A program made the position numbers and the translations under genes. Positions 1-8,709 of a stretch of 64,000 nt of DNA are shown here, in pieces. The notes under the pieces are model-generated. The model searched no databases, was not told where the DNA came from, and worked only from the letters and a program-made list of their open reading frames with translations. The DNA is from Nocardioides phosphati. GTDB taxonomy: Bacteria > Actinomycetota > Actinomycetes > Propionibacteriales > Nocardioidaceae. The DNA lies in assembly GCF_014646375.1 (NCBI RefSeq), contig NZ_BMNI01000004.1, positions 177,436 to 241,435 on the forward strand, given 5' to 3'. Position 1 is the first letter of the stretch. Every line of letters starts with the position of its first letter.

Positions 1-101
1 GAGAAGGCCGGCGGTCAACAACAGCCGTGCCGGCGCGGCATCACCCTCGACAACATGTAATGAATCTAGACCTACTTACTCGACTTTTCAACCCGTCATG
101 G
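1..101. other. Left-edge intergenic stretch, no gene seen
   Basis: No supportable coding region. Roughly positions 41-100 are clearly more AT-rich than the rest of the window, which is typical of promoter or intergenic DNA. The stretch lies just downstream of the S9 peptidase stop codon. Long open frames reading rightward from here are the antisense shadow of that peptidase. Confidence 0.5.
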
Positions 102-2150
102 TCAGGCGAGCAGCTCCGGCGTCGTCAGCTCCTTGCCGAGCACGTGGTGGCCGAGGAAGGCCCGGCAGGTCTGGTACCAGACCCGGGAGTGCTCGGGCGT
201 GAGGATCCAGTGGTTCTCGTCGGGGAAGTAGAGGAACCGGTGCTCGGTGCTGCCGTCCTCGGCGGCGGGCAGGCCGGACTTCGTCAGCAGCTCGTACCAG
301 AGCCGCAGTCCCTCCCCGATCGGCACCCGGTAGTCCTTGTCGCCGTGGATGACGAGCATGGGCGTGACGATCCGGTCGACGAACCGGTGGGGGCTGTGCG
401 CGGCCATCATCTCCGGCGACATCTCGCGCTCCCAGTAGAACGCCCCGTCGGTCGTCGGCCCGAAGCCCTCGAGCGCCCACAGGCTCGCGTGCGTGACGAT
501 GCAGCGGAAGCGGTCGGTGTGCCCGGCCACCCAGTTGGCCATGTAGCCGCCGAACGAGCCACCCATCGCCGCCGTGCGGCTCTCGTCGATGTCCGGCCGT
601 TCGACCGCGACGTCGGTGATCGCCATCAGGTCGGTGTACGGCGCATCGCCCCACGCGCCCCAGCCGCGCTGGATGAACTCCTGCCCGTAGCCCGTCGAGA
701 GGGCCGGGTCCGGCAGCAGCACGGCGTAGCCCTGCGCCACCATGAGCCACGGGTTCCACCGCCACGACCACGCGTTCCAGCTGCCGAGCGGCCCGCCGTG
801 GATCCACAGGAGCAGCGGCGCCGGGTCATCGGCCGAGGCCCCCTCGGGCAGCGCCAGCCAGCCGCGCACCCGCGCGCCGTCAGGCGCCGTCGCCTCGACC
901 TCGGTCAGCGTGCCGGGCAGCGTGGGCGCCTCCACCGGTCCCCGCAGGAGCCGGGCAGCGACGGGCTGGCCCGACGTACGGAAAGCGGCGAGGTCGATGC
1001 TGACCGGCTCCGCCGGGGCGGCGTACGACGAGCGCAGGGCGTACGCCGTGGCCCCGTCCGGCGCGATCCGTACGTCGGAGAACGCCGCGTCGTCGGCGGT
1101 GACCTGGCGGACCGTGTCGGGGTCCTCGAGCTCGAGCAGGAAGGCCGGAGCGCGCCCGTCGGAGTCGGCGGTCACCACGATGCCGCTGGAGTCCGGCAGC
1201 CAGGCGAAGGAGCCCGGCCAGCGGTCCCAGCCGGGCGCGAGGATCCGCGGCGGCTCGCTGCCGTCGAGCGGCACGAGCGTGATCCGGACCGCGGGTGCGG
1301 TGGTCGCGGTCGAGCGGATGAAGTGCTTGACCACGACCCAGCGGCCGTCGGGCGAGACCACGGGGTCGACGTACTCCGCCTCGGGGTCGTCGAGCAGCGT
1401 GCGGCGCTCGCCCGTGGCGCAGTCGATGACGACGACGGACTCGCGCTCACCGGCCCCTTCCCGCACGAGCCAGGCGGTGACGAGCGCCGTGCCGTCGGGG
1501 GTGAGCGAGGCGGCGACGTACTCGCCCTGGAGCTGGCGGCCCGGGCCGGTGAGCTGACGCAGGTCGAGCTCGCCGTCGCCGACCGTGGCGACGTGGCGCC
1601 GGGGCTGGTCCGGGCCGAGGTCGTGGTCCCAGAGCCGCACCGGGTAGCCGGTGTGGAGGATCGCGCTGACCTTGCGGTCCTTGCGGGCCTTGCGCCGCTC
1701 GGCGTCGTCGGCGAGGTCGGCCGAGCCACCGAGCACCGCTGCCGTGACCGAGACGACCGGGACGTCGCGAGCAGTCACGACGTCACCGAGACCGCCCGCC
1801 GCCTTCGCGACGACGCGGGCCTCGCCGCCGCCCGCGGGCAGCAGCCAGAGCATCGGCTTGGGCTCGTCCTCGTCCTTGGCACCCGGGTCGGGGCGGGCCG
1901 AGGTGAAGAGCAGGTCGCCGGTGCAGAGGAACCGCGCGGACGACTCCCCCTTCGCGCTCCGGGTCAGGCGCCGCGCGGGCCGCTCCCCCGTCGGGTCGAC
2001 CTCCCAGAGCCCGGAGACCCACTTCGTGCCGTCGGCGTCCAGGCTCGCCACCGAGGTGACCAGGCGGGTGCCGTCGGGCGAGAGCTCCAGCCCGGAGAGG
2101 CGCGGCAGGCGGAGGAAGGCGTCGAGGTCACCGGCGGAAGGTTGCGTCAT
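102..2150 (-). CDS. S9 family (prolyl oligopeptidase-like) serine peptidase
   Basis: 682 residues, the usual size for the acyl-aminoacyl/dipeptidyl peptidase branch of clan SC family S9. The first ~400 residues read as a degenerate beta-propeller (repeated SPDGxxL and APDGxxAYAL blades) and the last ~260 as an alpha/beta-hydrolase domain. The nucleophile elbow GGSFGGYMANW lies near residue 530, the acid in HGDKDYRVP near 605 and the catalytic His in DENHW near 645. There is no signal peptide, so it is probably a cytoplasmic oligopeptidase. It lies downstream of hemQ on the same strand with a 62-bp gap. Activity on short peptides is inferred from the family; the substrate is unknown. Confidence 0.93.
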   Translation of the reverse strand: MTQPSAGDLDAFLRLPRLSGLELSPDGTRLVTSVASLDADGTKWVSGLWEVDPTGERPARRLTRSAKGESSARFLCTGDLLFTSARPDPGAKDEDEPKPMLWLLPAGGGEARVVAKAAGGLGDVVTARDVPVVSVTAAVLGGSADLADDAERRKARKDRKVSAILHTGYPVRLWDHDLGPDQPRRHVATVGDGELDLRQLTGPGRQLQGEYVAASLTPDGTALVTAWLVREGAGERESVVVIDCATGERRTLLDDPEAEYVDPVVSPDGRWVVVKHFIRSTATTAPAVRITLVPLDGSEPPRILAPGWDRWPGSFAWLPDSSGIVVTADSDGRAPAFLLELEDPDTVRQVTADDAAFSDVRIAPDGATAYALRSSYAAPAEPVSIDLAAFRTSGQPVAARLLRGPVEAPTLPGTLTEVEATAPDGARVRGWLALPEGASADDPAPLLLWIHGGPLGSWNAWSWRWNPWLMVAQGYAVLLPDPALSTGYGQEFIQRGWGAWGDAPYTDLMAITDVAVERPDIDESRTAAMGGSFGGYMANWVAGHTDRFRCIVTHASLWALEGFGPTTDGAFYWEREMSPEMMAAHSPHRFVDRIVTPMLVIHGDKDYRVPIGEGLRLWYELLTKSGLPAAEDGSTEHRFLYFPDENHWILTPEHSRVWYQTCRAFLGHHVLGKELTTPELLA

Positions 2151-2212
2151 GCAACCCTTGCTACCACGTGGCTGGTCGCCCGGTCACCGGGTTTTGGCGC
2201 GCCCGGGACCGG

Positions 2213-2980
2213 TCAGGGAAGGGCGGTGAGGAGATCCGCGATCTCGACCCGGCGACCGGTGTAGAACGGCACCTCCTCGCGCACGTGGCGGCGCGTCTCG
2301 GAGCCACGCAGGTGCCGCATCAGGTCGACGATGCGCGACAGGTCGTCGGCCTCGAAGGCGAGCAGCCACTCGTAGTCGCCGAGCGCGAACGCCGGCACCG
2401 TGTTGGCGCGCACGTCCGGGTAGTCGCGGGCCATGCCGCCGTGCTCGGCGAGGAGGCGGCGACGCTCCTTGTCATCGAGGAGGTACCACTCGTAGCTGCG
2501 CACGAAGGGGTAGACCGCGACGTAGTCGTGCACCCGCTCGTCGGCCAGGAACGCCGGCAGGTGCGAGCGGTTGAACTCCGCCGGGCGGTGCAGCGCCATC
2601 TGCGACCAGACGGGCGCGAGGCGCCGGCCGAACGCCGTACGACGAAGGCGGTGGTACGCCGCCTGCAAGGCGTCGGACGAGGAGGCGTGGAGCCAGAACA
2701 TGACGTCGGCGTCCGCGCGGAGCCCGGCCACGTCGTAGATGCCGCGGGTGGTGACGTCGTCAGCCGCGAGCTCGTCGAGGAGCGCGGTGAGCTCGATCGC
2801 CTCGGACTGGCGGGTGGCGTCGTCGACCGCGCCGTAGACGTCCTCGAGCTTGAAGACGCTCCACATCGTGTAGCGGATCAGGTCGTTGAGCTCGTTGATC
2901 TTCGCGGCGTTGGACTTGATGTGGGCCTGCGGGTCCGCCTCGGTGGGGACGTCGGTCGGCTGCACGGGAGCGTCGGTCAT
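2213..2980 (-). CDS. hemQ: Coproheme decarboxylase (HemQ/ChdC)
   Basis: 255 residues, chlorite dismutase-like family. In the coproporphyrin-dependent pathway it oxidatively decarboxylates Fe-coproporphyrin III to heme b using peroxide. The expected active-site Tyr is in SYEWYLL (~residue 162) and the proximal heme His in [15 protein letters not shown] (~180). It follows hemY with a 5-bp gap, so the two are co-transcribed. HemY and HemE in the same window support the coproporphyrin route; the ferrochelatase gene is not here. The C-terminal part ([14 protein letters not shown]) is also typical of actinobacterial HemQ. Confidence 0.95.
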   Translation of the reverse strand: MTDAPVQPTDVPTEADPQAHIKSNAAKINELNDLIRYTMWSVFKLEDVYGAVDDATRQSEAIELTALLDELAADDVTTRGIYDVAGLRADADVMFWLHASSSDALQAAYHRLRRTAFGRRLAPVWSQMALHRPAEFNRSHLPAFLADERVHDYVAVYPFVRSYEWYLLDDKERRRLLAEHGGMARDYPDVRANTVPAFALGDYEWLLAFEADDLSRIVDLMRHLRGSETRRHVREEVPFYTGRRVEIADLLTALP

Positions 2981-2985
2981 GGCCC

Positions 2986-4353
2986 CTATTGTGCCGAGCG
3001 CACCTGAGCCGCCGCGCGCCGGGCCGAGCCGATGACCGCAGGGATCCCCACGCCGTCGTACGCCGCGCCGCAGACCGCGAGGCCGGGCACCTCACCGACA
3101 GCGTCACGCACGGAGACGACGAGGTCGAGGTGGCCCACGGCGTACTGCGGGAGGCCGGCGGGCCAGCGCTGCACGTGCGTCGCCACCGGTTCGAGGCGGA
3201 CCCCGGTGGCGGCGTGGAGGTCGGCGAGCGAGCCGACCTCGAGGAGGTGGTCCTGGAGCTGGAGCACGCGCTCGCCCGCGCGACCCAGCGAGGTGCGCAG
3301 GTAGAGCAGGTCCTCGCCGTGGGGGCCGGCGCCGCGGCCGGCCCGGCGGACCCAGTCCCACTTGGCGAAGGAGAACGTCGACGCCTTGATCGCACGACGC
3401 TCCCGCGGCGGGACGAGGAAGCCGCTCGACGCGAGGTCGAGGAGGGGACGCGCCTCGATCTCACGCACCGCGAAGGTCACCACGACGACGTCGGCGGAGG
3501 TGATCCGGGCCAGCGTGGCTGCCGCGTCGGGGACGAGGTCCATCAGCAGGAAGGCGCTGGGAGCGGCGGGGGTCGCGAGCACGACCGCATCGGCTTCCAG
3601 CACCTCGCCGGCCACCGTCACCCGGAAGCCCGAGCCGTCACGCACGATGCGCTCGACGTCGGCCCCCGTGCGCACCGCGAAGCGTCCCGACGCGGCGAGG
3701 GCCTCGGGCAGGCGGCCCATGCCGCCGGGGATGCCGGCGAACACCGGGGCGTCGCTGACCGGGAGCGCTGCTGCCGCCTCCGTCAGCGAGCCGCGGGCGG
3801 CCATCGCCACCAGCTGCGGCACCGCGGCGCGGGCGGAGATCTCGCGCGCCCGCCCGGCGTACACGCCGCCGAGGAGGGGCTCGACGAGCTGGTCGACGAC
3901 CTCGTCGCCGAAGCGCTCGCCGACGAGCTGCCCGACGCTGATGTCGGCACCCAGGTCGGTCGGGGGCAGCGCAGGCTCCTGGCGAACGCGGGCCATGCCC
4001 TCCGGGGAGAGCACGCCGGATGCCTCGAGGTCGTCGAGGTCGAGCGGGACGCCCATGAGGGAGCGCGGGAGGGGCTTCAGCGCGTCACCGGTCCACAGCC
4101 GCGACGCGGCGATCGCGGGGTGCTCGAGCTCCAGCCCGGCCTCGCGCGCGAGCGCCACGCCCTCGGGCCGGCGGTTGAGCATCGCCTCGGCGCCGACGTC
4201 GACGCGGGCGCCGGCGATCTGCTCGACGCGCAGCTTGCCGCCGACGCGGTCGCTCGCCTCGAGGACCGTGACGTCATGGTCGGCCGCGAGGTCGTGCGCA
4301 GCAGTGAGGCCGGCGATGCCGCCGCCGACGACCAGGACCCTGCGACGACTCAT
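2986..4353 (-). CDS. hemY: Coproporphyrinogen III/protoporphyrinogen oxidase (HemY/CgoX)
   Basis: 455-residue FAD amine-oxidase-fold enzyme. The N-terminal dinucleotide motif [16 protein letters not shown] binds FAD, and [11 protein letters not shown] is the second Rossmann strand region. It oxidises coproporphyrinogen III to coproporphyrin III ahead of HemQ. No Shine-Dalgarno precedes the ATG; instead TAGGCT (4360-4365) lies six bases upstream, so the transcript is probably leaderless. In related actinobacteria hemE normally lies immediately upstream. Here about 10.8 kb of sulfur genes separate them. Confidence 0.94.
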   Translation of the reverse strand: MSRRRVLVVGGGIAGLTAAHDLAADHDVTVLEASDRVGGKLRVEQIAGARVDVGAEAMLNRRPEGVALAREAGLELEHPAIAASRLWTGDALKPLPRSLMGVPLDLDDLEASGVLSPEGMARVRQEPALPPTDLGADISVGQLVGERFGDEVVDQLVEPLLGGVYAGRAREISARAAVPQLVAMAARGSLTEAAAALPVSDAPVFAGIPGGMGRLPEALAASGRFAVRTGADVERIVRDGSGFRVTVAGEVLEADAVVLATPAAPSAFLLMDLVPDAAATLARITSADVVVVTFAVREIEARPLLDLASSGFLVPPRERRAIKASTFSFAKWDWVRRAGRGAGPHGEDLLYLRTSLGRAGERVLQLQDHLLEVGSLADLHAATGVRLEPVATHVQRWPAGLPQYAVGHLDLVVSVRDAVGEVPGLAVCGAAYDGVGIPAVIGSARRAAAQVRSAQ

Positions 4354-4359
4354 GCCGGA

Positions 4360-4365
4360 AGCCTA
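4360..4365 (-). promoter_or_regulatory. -10 box of hemY, leaderless start
   Basis: TAGGCT on the minus strand, six bases before the hemY ATG. It fits TAnnnT and puts the predicted transcription start on the start codon. Confidence 0.5.
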
Positions 4366-4384
4366 GGCCGAGCCCACACCCGGC

Positions 4385-4452
4385 CCCGCAACTGGTCGTC
4401 TCCGGCAGGTTTCCGAGCCGAAGAGGTGCCCCTCGAGACCAGGTGCGGGGGC
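4385..4452. repeat. Dispersed hairpin repeat, copy A
   Basis: An intergenic element with imperfect inverted ends (GCAACTGGT near 4388, ACCAGGTGC near 4438). The 53-bp core from 4388 to 4440 aligns without gaps to 24745-24797, with 38 matches by hand count. It lies between the flavin reductase stop and the hemY start, at the left junction of the sulfur island. It resembles a REP-type repeat; no mobility gene is nearby. Confidence 0.55.
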
Positions 4453-4497
4453 AGGTTGCGGGGCAGGTCGCCGAGGCAGGTCGCCGGGCAGCAGCAG

Positions 4498-5058
4498 TCA
4501 GTCGACCGGCTTGCCGTTGATCCGGCCGTCGAGGCGCGAGGCGTCCAGGCCGGAGCGGTCCAGCTGGGCGAAGGCGGAGCGGTGGAAGACGAGCGGGTGC
4601 TCACCCTCCCCCGCGTCGACCGCGAGCACGCGCAGCAGCACGATGACGTGGTCGCCGGCGTCGAGCTCGTCGTGCAGCACGGTCGTGAACGTCGCGACCG
4701 ACTCGCGCAGGAGCACGCCACCCCCCGACGACACCGCGAAGCGCAGCCCCGCGAAGCGCCGGTCGGCCGGCCCGGCGAGCTGCCGGCAGAGCGCGTCGTG
4801 GTGGTCGGCCAGCACCGAGACGCCGATCTCGCCCGCCTCGCGCAGCGCGGGCCAGGTGTTGCTGGACTTCGCGACCGCGACGGAGACCAGGGGCGGGTCG
4901 AGCGAGACCGAGGTGAACGACGAGGCCGCGATGCCGGTGAGCCGCCCGCCGACGTGGGCGCCGACGGCGACCACACCCGAGGGGTAGTGGCCGAACGCCT
5001 GGCGCAGGGTGGCGGCGTCCAGCACGGGCGCCTCGGGCGAGAGCGGAAGGGCAGTCAT
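4498..5058 (-). CDS. Flavin reductase family protein (FMN reductase for the monooxygenases)
   Basis: 186 residues starting at the ATG that overlaps the upstream monooxygenase stop (ATGA). Flavin reductase-like (FMN-binding split barrel) fold: LRQAFGHYPSGVVAVGA, ASSFTSVSLDPPLVSVAVAKSSNTWP and a C-terminal LVFHRSAFAQL are family hallmarks. It should reduce FMN with NAD(P)H and supply FMNH2 to the two-component monooxygenases encoded upstream. It is the last gene of the sulfur transcription unit. The exact enzyme (SsuE-like role, different fold) cannot be read from sequence alone. Confidence 0.9.
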   Translation of the reverse strand: MTALPLSPEAPVLDAATLRQAFGHYPSGVVAVGAHVGGRLTGIAASSFTSVSLDPPLVSVAVAKSSNTWPALREAGEIGVSVLADHHDALCRQLAGPADRRFAGLRFAVSSGGGVLLRESVATFTTVLHDELDAGDHVIVLLRVLAVDAGEGEHPLVFHRSAFAQLDRSGLDASRLDGRINGKPVD

Positions 5059-6227
5059 GCCGGAATCTCCTGACGGACGGGGGCGGAACCGAAGGGGACG
5101 GCGGGCGCACGCAGGCCGAGGGCGGAGGGCGCCGGATGCGTCCAGCGGCCGCGGCGGGCCAGCTCGGGGAGGACGCCCTCGCCGAAGCGGTACGCCTCCT
5201 CGAGGTGCGGGTAGCCGGAGAGGACGAACTCGGAGATGCCGACGGCGGCGTACTCCTCGATGAGGTCGGCGATCTCGGTGTGGCTGCCGACCAGGGCGGT
5301 GCCCGCGCCACCGCGGACCAGGCCGATGCCGGCCCACAGCCCGGGGTGCACCTCGAGGCCGTCGCGCGAGCCTCCGTTGAGGTCGAGCATGCGGCGCTGG
5401 CCCTCGGACTCGCTGCGGCGCAGCCCGGCCTGGACGCGCGCGATCTCCGCGTCCGAGATGCCGGCGAGGAGGCGGTCGGCCTCGGCCCAGGCCTCCTCGT
5501 GGGTGTCGCGCGCGATCGTGTGGAGCCGGATGCCGAAGCGGATCTCGCGTCCACGATCGGCCGCCCGGCGGCGCATGTCCTCGACCTTGCGGGCGACGGC
5601 CGCGGGCGGCTCGCCCCAGGTCAGGTAGACGTCGGCGTGCTCCGCGGCGATGTCGTGCGCAGCCGGCGAGGAGCCGCCGAAGTAGATCTCCGGCAGCGGG
5701 TCGGGGCGCTGGGCGAGAACGGCGTCGGCGAGCGCGAGGTGCTCCCCGTGGTAGGTCACCCGCTCCCCCGCCCACAACCGGCGTACGACGTCGAGGAACT
5801 CGCCACAGCGGGCGTAGCGGGCGTCCTTGTCGAGGAAGTCGCCGTAGGCGCGCTGCTCGTGGCTCTCGCCGCCGACGACGACGTTGAGCAGGAGCCGGCC
5901 GCCGGTGAGGTTCTGGAACGTGCCGGCCATCTGGGCGGCGAGGAGCGGCGAGACGAGGCCCGGCCGGAAGGCGACGAGGAACTTCAGCCGCTCCGAGACC
6001 GTCGCGAGCATCGCGGTCGTCAGCCAGGCGTCGTCACACCACGCGCCCGTCGGCGTCAGCGCGGCTTCGAAGCCGAGCTGCTCGGCGGAGCGGGCGACCT
6101 GCCCGAGGTAGGGCACCGAGGCGGGGCGGACCGACGGACCGGCGGTGACGCCGTGGCCGCCGCCGACAATCTGCGGGCTGTCGCCGCCGTTCGTCGGGAG
6201 GAACCAGTGGAACGTGAGGTCGGGCAT
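5055..6227 (-). CDS. LLM-class FMNH2-dependent alkanesulfonate monooxygenase, SsuD-like
   Basis: 390 residues with a luciferase-like TIM barrel. Strong SsuD features are GAWCDDAWLTTAML (position of the conserved SsuD Cys), ERLKFLVAFRPGLVSP, SGGRLLLNVVVGG-type text (here TGGRLLLNVVVGGESHEQ) and PEIYFGGSSPAAHDIAAEHADVYLTWGEP. It likely cleaves C-S bonds of alkanesulfonates, releasing sulfite and an aldehyde. It overlaps the flavin reductase by 4 bp and starts 9 bp after the SfnB-like gene. Alkanesulfinates such as methanesulfinate, the product of SfnG, are also possible substrates. Confidence 0.88.
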   Translation of the reverse strand: MPDLTFHWFLPTNGGDSPQIVGGGHGVTAGPSVRPASVPYLGQVARSAEQLGFEAALTPTGAWCDDAWLTTAMLATVSERLKFLVAFRPGLVSPLLAAQMAGTFQNLTGGRLLLNVVVGGESHEQRAYGDFLDKDARYARCGEFLDVVRRLWAGERVTYHGEHLALADAVLAQRPDPLPEIYFGGSSPAAHDIAAEHADVYLTWGEPPAAVARKVEDMRRRAADRGREIRFGIRLHTIARDTHEEAWAEADRLLAGISDAEIARVQAGLRRSESEGQRRMLDLNGGSRDGLEVHPGLWAGIGLVRGGAGTALVGSHTEIADLIEEYAAVGISEFVLSGYPHLEEAYRFGEGVLPELARRGRWTHPAPSALGLRAPAVPFGSAPVRQEIPA

Positions 6228-6236
6228 CAGAGTCCT

Positions 6237-7454
6237 TCAGAGCTGTCCGTGGTTGGGCGGCAGGGTGCCGTCGACGACCCAGCGGCCGAGGTGCTGGACC
6301 TTCCAGCCGGCCGGGTCGTGCAGGGTGTGGGTGCGCGCGTTGCGCCAGTGCCGGTCGAGGTTGAGCGCGCCGAGGGCGGACCGGGTGCCGGCCACCTCGA
6401 AGAGCCGCGTCGCCGCGGCCAGCGACGCGTCGGTGGTCGCCGCCCGTGCCGCCGCGACGGCGAGGCTGGCGGTGCCGGCGGACTCGGCGGTCAGGTCGCG
6501 GTTGGCCGCGTCGATCGCGGTGGCCGCCTCCCGGAGCAGCGCCTCCGCGGCCCGCACCTGGAGCTCCAGCTGGCCCAGCGCCTGGACGACGAGCGGGTCG
6601 TCCGCGGCCCGCTCGACCCCGGCGTCGGGGTAGGGCCGCGACCGCGTCCCCACGAACGCCGCGGCCTCGCGCAGCGCCTCCCGCGCGATGCCGGCGTCGA
6701 TCGCGGCGTGCAGCACCTGGGCGAACGCGCCATAGGTCTGGGGCCGCTCGAAGGTGAGGTGGTAGGGCATGACCAGGCCGGGCGCGACCGCGACGTCCTC
6801 GAGGCGGACCGAGCCGCTGGCGGTCGTTCGCTGGCCCATGCCGTCCCAGTCGTCGACGACGGTCACCCCGGGCGCGTGCCGCTCGACCCACGCCACGTGC
6901 AGCGGCCCGTCGGCGTACCGATGGGTGAGGACGGGGATCCAGTCCGCGAGCAGCGCGCCGGTCGCGTAGCCCTTGAGGCCGTTGAGCCGCCACGCGCCGT
7001 CGGGGTCAGTCGGGTCGGGCGTCAGCGTGGTGCGGATGTCGCGCACGTGCCTGGTGCCGATCTCCGACTGCGCGTTGCCGAACCGCTTGCCCGCGAGCAC
7101 CTCCCCGAAGAGGAGCTCCTGCTGCTCCACGGTCCCCTGCTCACGCAGCGCGTTGACGTAGGCGAAGTGGCTGTGCGGGATCTGCGCGACGTTGGGGTCG
7201 CCGGCGGCGAGCAGCCGGACCACCTCCGCGACGACGCTCACCGGCAGGTCCGACCCGCCGTACGCCGCGGGGACGGTGATCGCGAGCAGGCCGGACGCCG
7301 TGACGGCGTCCAGCTCGGCGACGGGGAGGACGCGGTCGCGGTCGCGCAGCGAGGCCGAGGCGGCGAGCTCGCGGCCGAGGGTCCGCGCGGTCGCGAGCGC
7401 CTCGTCAGCGGTGAGCACCGGGACCCGGGTCTCCGGCGTGACGGTGACCGTCAT
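6237..7454 (-). CDS. SfnB-like acyl-CoA dehydrogenase-fold oxidoreductase (sulfur acquisition)
   Basis: 405 residues, acyl-CoA dehydrogenase fold of the SfnB/DszC group. Family marks are YGGSDLPVSVVAEVVRLLAAGDPNVAQIPHSHFAYVNAL in pieces, LNGLKGYATGALLADW, DDWDGMGQRTTASGSV and the C-terminal WRNARTHTLHDPAGWK. Relatives use reduced flavin and O2 to oxygenate S or N compounds. Its start overlaps sfnG's stop by 4 bp, so the genes are translationally coupled. SfnB in pseudomonads is required for growth on dimethyl sulfone but its reaction is poorly defined, so I give no symbol. Confidence 0.85.
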   Translation of the reverse strand: MTVTVTPETRVPVLTADEALATARTLGRELAASASLRDRDRVLPVAELDAVTASGLLAITVPAAYGGSDLPVSVVAEVVRLLAAGDPNVAQIPHSHFAYVNALREQGTVEQQELLFGEVLAGKRFGNAQSEIGTRHVRDIRTTLTPDPTDPDGAWRLNGLKGYATGALLADWIPVLTHRYADGPLHVAWVERHAPGVTVVDDWDGMGQRTTASGSVRLEDVAVAPGLVMPYHLTFERPQTYGAFAQVLHAAIDAGIAREALREAAAFVGTRSRPYPDAGVERAADDPLVVQALGQLELQVRAAEALLREAATAIDAANRDLTAESAGTASLAVAAARAATTDASLAAATRLFEVAGTRSALGALNLDRHWRNARTHTLHDPAGWKVQHLGRWVVDGTLPPNHGQL

Positions 7455-8584
7455 CGCAGCGCGGCCTCACCGGCGTTCTCCCGCTCGGCGGCCTCGAGCT
7501 CGCGCACGATCGGGAGGACCTTCTCGCCAAAGTAGACGACGTCCTCGTGGTAGTGCAGGAAGCCGAGCAGGAAGAGGTTCACGCCCTTCTTCTTGTACTC
7601 CAGCATGCGGTGCGCGATCTGCTCGGGCGTGCCGACCAGACCGGTGCGGAAGCCGTCGTTGTACTGCACGAGGTCGGTGAACTCGGAGTCCTGCCACATG
7701 CCCTTGCCGTCGTGCGCGGACTTGCCGGCCTGCTTCACGGCACCGCCGAACCCCTCGACCGCCTCACGGTCGGCCTTGTCGATGATCTCGCGCAGGACGT
7801 CGCGCGCCTCGGCCTCGGTGTCGCGCGCGACGAGGAAGCCGTTGACGCCGAAGCGCACGGTGCGGTTGTGCACCTGGGCGACCTCGGAGACGTCGCGGAC
7901 CTGCTCCTCGATGCCCTCGGGGGTGTTGCCGTTGGCGAAGTACCAGTCGGCGACGCGGCCGCCCTGGCCCCGGGCGGCCGTCGAGTTGCCGCCCTGGAAG
8001 ATCTCCGGGTGCGGACGGCCCTCCGAGGTCACCGGTCCGGGCTTCAGCTGGAAGTCGTGGATCTGGTAGAAGTCGCCGCGGTGCTCGAAGGGGCCCTTCT
8101 CGGCCGACTCGAAGAGGCCGCGCAGCACCCGGATGAACTCCTCCGACTGGCGGTAGCGCTCGTCGTGCTCGAGCCAGCGGACGCCGAGGTCGACGGCCTC
8201 GTCCTTGAACCAGCCGGAGACCACGTTGACCGCCGCGCGGCCGCCGGAGATGTGGTCGGCGGTGATCAGCCACTTGGCGAGCACCGCGGGGTTCCAGAAG
8301 TAGGGGTGGACGGCGGCGATCACCTTGAGCCGCTCGGTCTGGGTGAGGAGCCCGAGGCTGAAGCTCGTCGACTCGTGCTGCTGGTCCGCGCCGTACGACG
8401 CGGTGTAGCGCACCTGCGAGAGGGCGTAGTCGAAGCCGTTGTTCTCGGCGAGCTGGGCGAGCTTGACGTTGTAGTCGTAGCCCCAGTCGGTGCGCTGCTC
8501 GATCTTGCTGACGACCAGGCCCCCGCTGACGTTGGGGACCCAGTAGGCGAACTGGAGGGGCTCGGTGGCGGGGGTGGTGGTCAT
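7451..8584 (-). CDS. sfnG: Dimethylsulfone monooxygenase SfnG
   Basis: 377-residue luciferase-like monooxygenase. The N-terminal FAYWVPNVSGGLVVSKIEQR, the segment NNGFDYALSQVRYTASYGAD and ISGGRAAVNVVSGWFKDE match the SfnG subfamily rather than SsuD. SfnG converts dimethyl sulfone with FMNH2 and O2 to methanesulfinate and formaldehyde. It heads the second transcription unit of the island, with its own promoter (TTGTAA-N17-TAGATA) and a short leader carrying AAGGA before the ATG. Two strong hairpins separate it from the DszC-like gene upstream. Confidence 0.9.
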   Translation of the reverse strand: MTTTPATEPLQFAYWVPNVSGGLVVSKIEQRTDWGYDYNVKLAQLAENNGFDYALSQVRYTASYGADQQHESTSFSLGLLTQTERLKVIAAVHPYFWNPAVLAKWLITADHISGGRAAVNVVSGWFKDEAVDLGVRWLEHDERYRQSEEFIRVLRGLFESAEKGPFEHRGDFYQIHDFQLKPGPVTSEGRPHPEIFQGGNSTAARGQGGRVADWYFANGNTPEGIEEQVRDVSEVAQVHNRTVRFGVNGFLVARDTEAEARDVLREIIDKADREAVEGFGGAVKQAGKSAHDGKGMWQDSEFTDLVQYNDGFRTGLVGTPEQIAHRMLEYKKKGVNLFLLGFLHYHEDVVYFGEKVLPIVRELEAAERENAGEAALR

Positions 8585-8601
8585 GGGCGTTCCTTCTGGT
8601 T

Positions 8602-8630
8602 TATCTACATCGAATAACTAGACTTTACAA
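8602..8630 (-). promoter_or_regulatory. Predicted sfnG promoter
   Basis: Minus-strand TTGTAA (8625-8630), 17-bp spacer, TAGATA (8602-8607). The AT-rich patch also contains TTAT-N9-ATAA, a dyad of the T-N11-A kind bound by LysR regulators. The predicted start leaves a leader of about 15-20 nt with SD AAGGA. Confidence 0.55.
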
Positions 8631-8665
8631 CGGCGGGGCCCCTCTGCGGACACGGGGCCCCACCG
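8631..8665 (-). terminator. GC-rich hairpin upstream of the sfnG promoter
   Basis: Twelve-base arms (CGGTGGGGCCCC with GGGGCCCCGCCG, one G-U pair) around an 11-nt loop. It probably ends or attenuates readthrough from the metNIQ-dszC-like unit. There is no U-tract. Confidence 0.5.
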
Positions 8666-8677
8666 ATGTGCCGATCC

Positions 8678-8700
8678 GGTGACAGGCGACGCCTGTCACC
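8678..8700 (-). terminator. Perfect 23-bp palindrome after the DszC-like gene
   Basis: Arms of 11 bp (GGTGACAGGCG and its complement) around a single central base, 10 bp downstream of the stop at 8710. It could be an intrinsic terminator without U-tract or a protein-binding operator. Confidence 0.5.
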
Positions 8701-8709
8701 CGGCGGCGC

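Noticed and set aside
27..2264. 745-codon open frame on the plus strand
   Set aside because: It is the antisense of the S9 peptidase, Arg/Gly/Val-rich with no domain, and arises from high GC content. The minus frame has full catalytic motifs.
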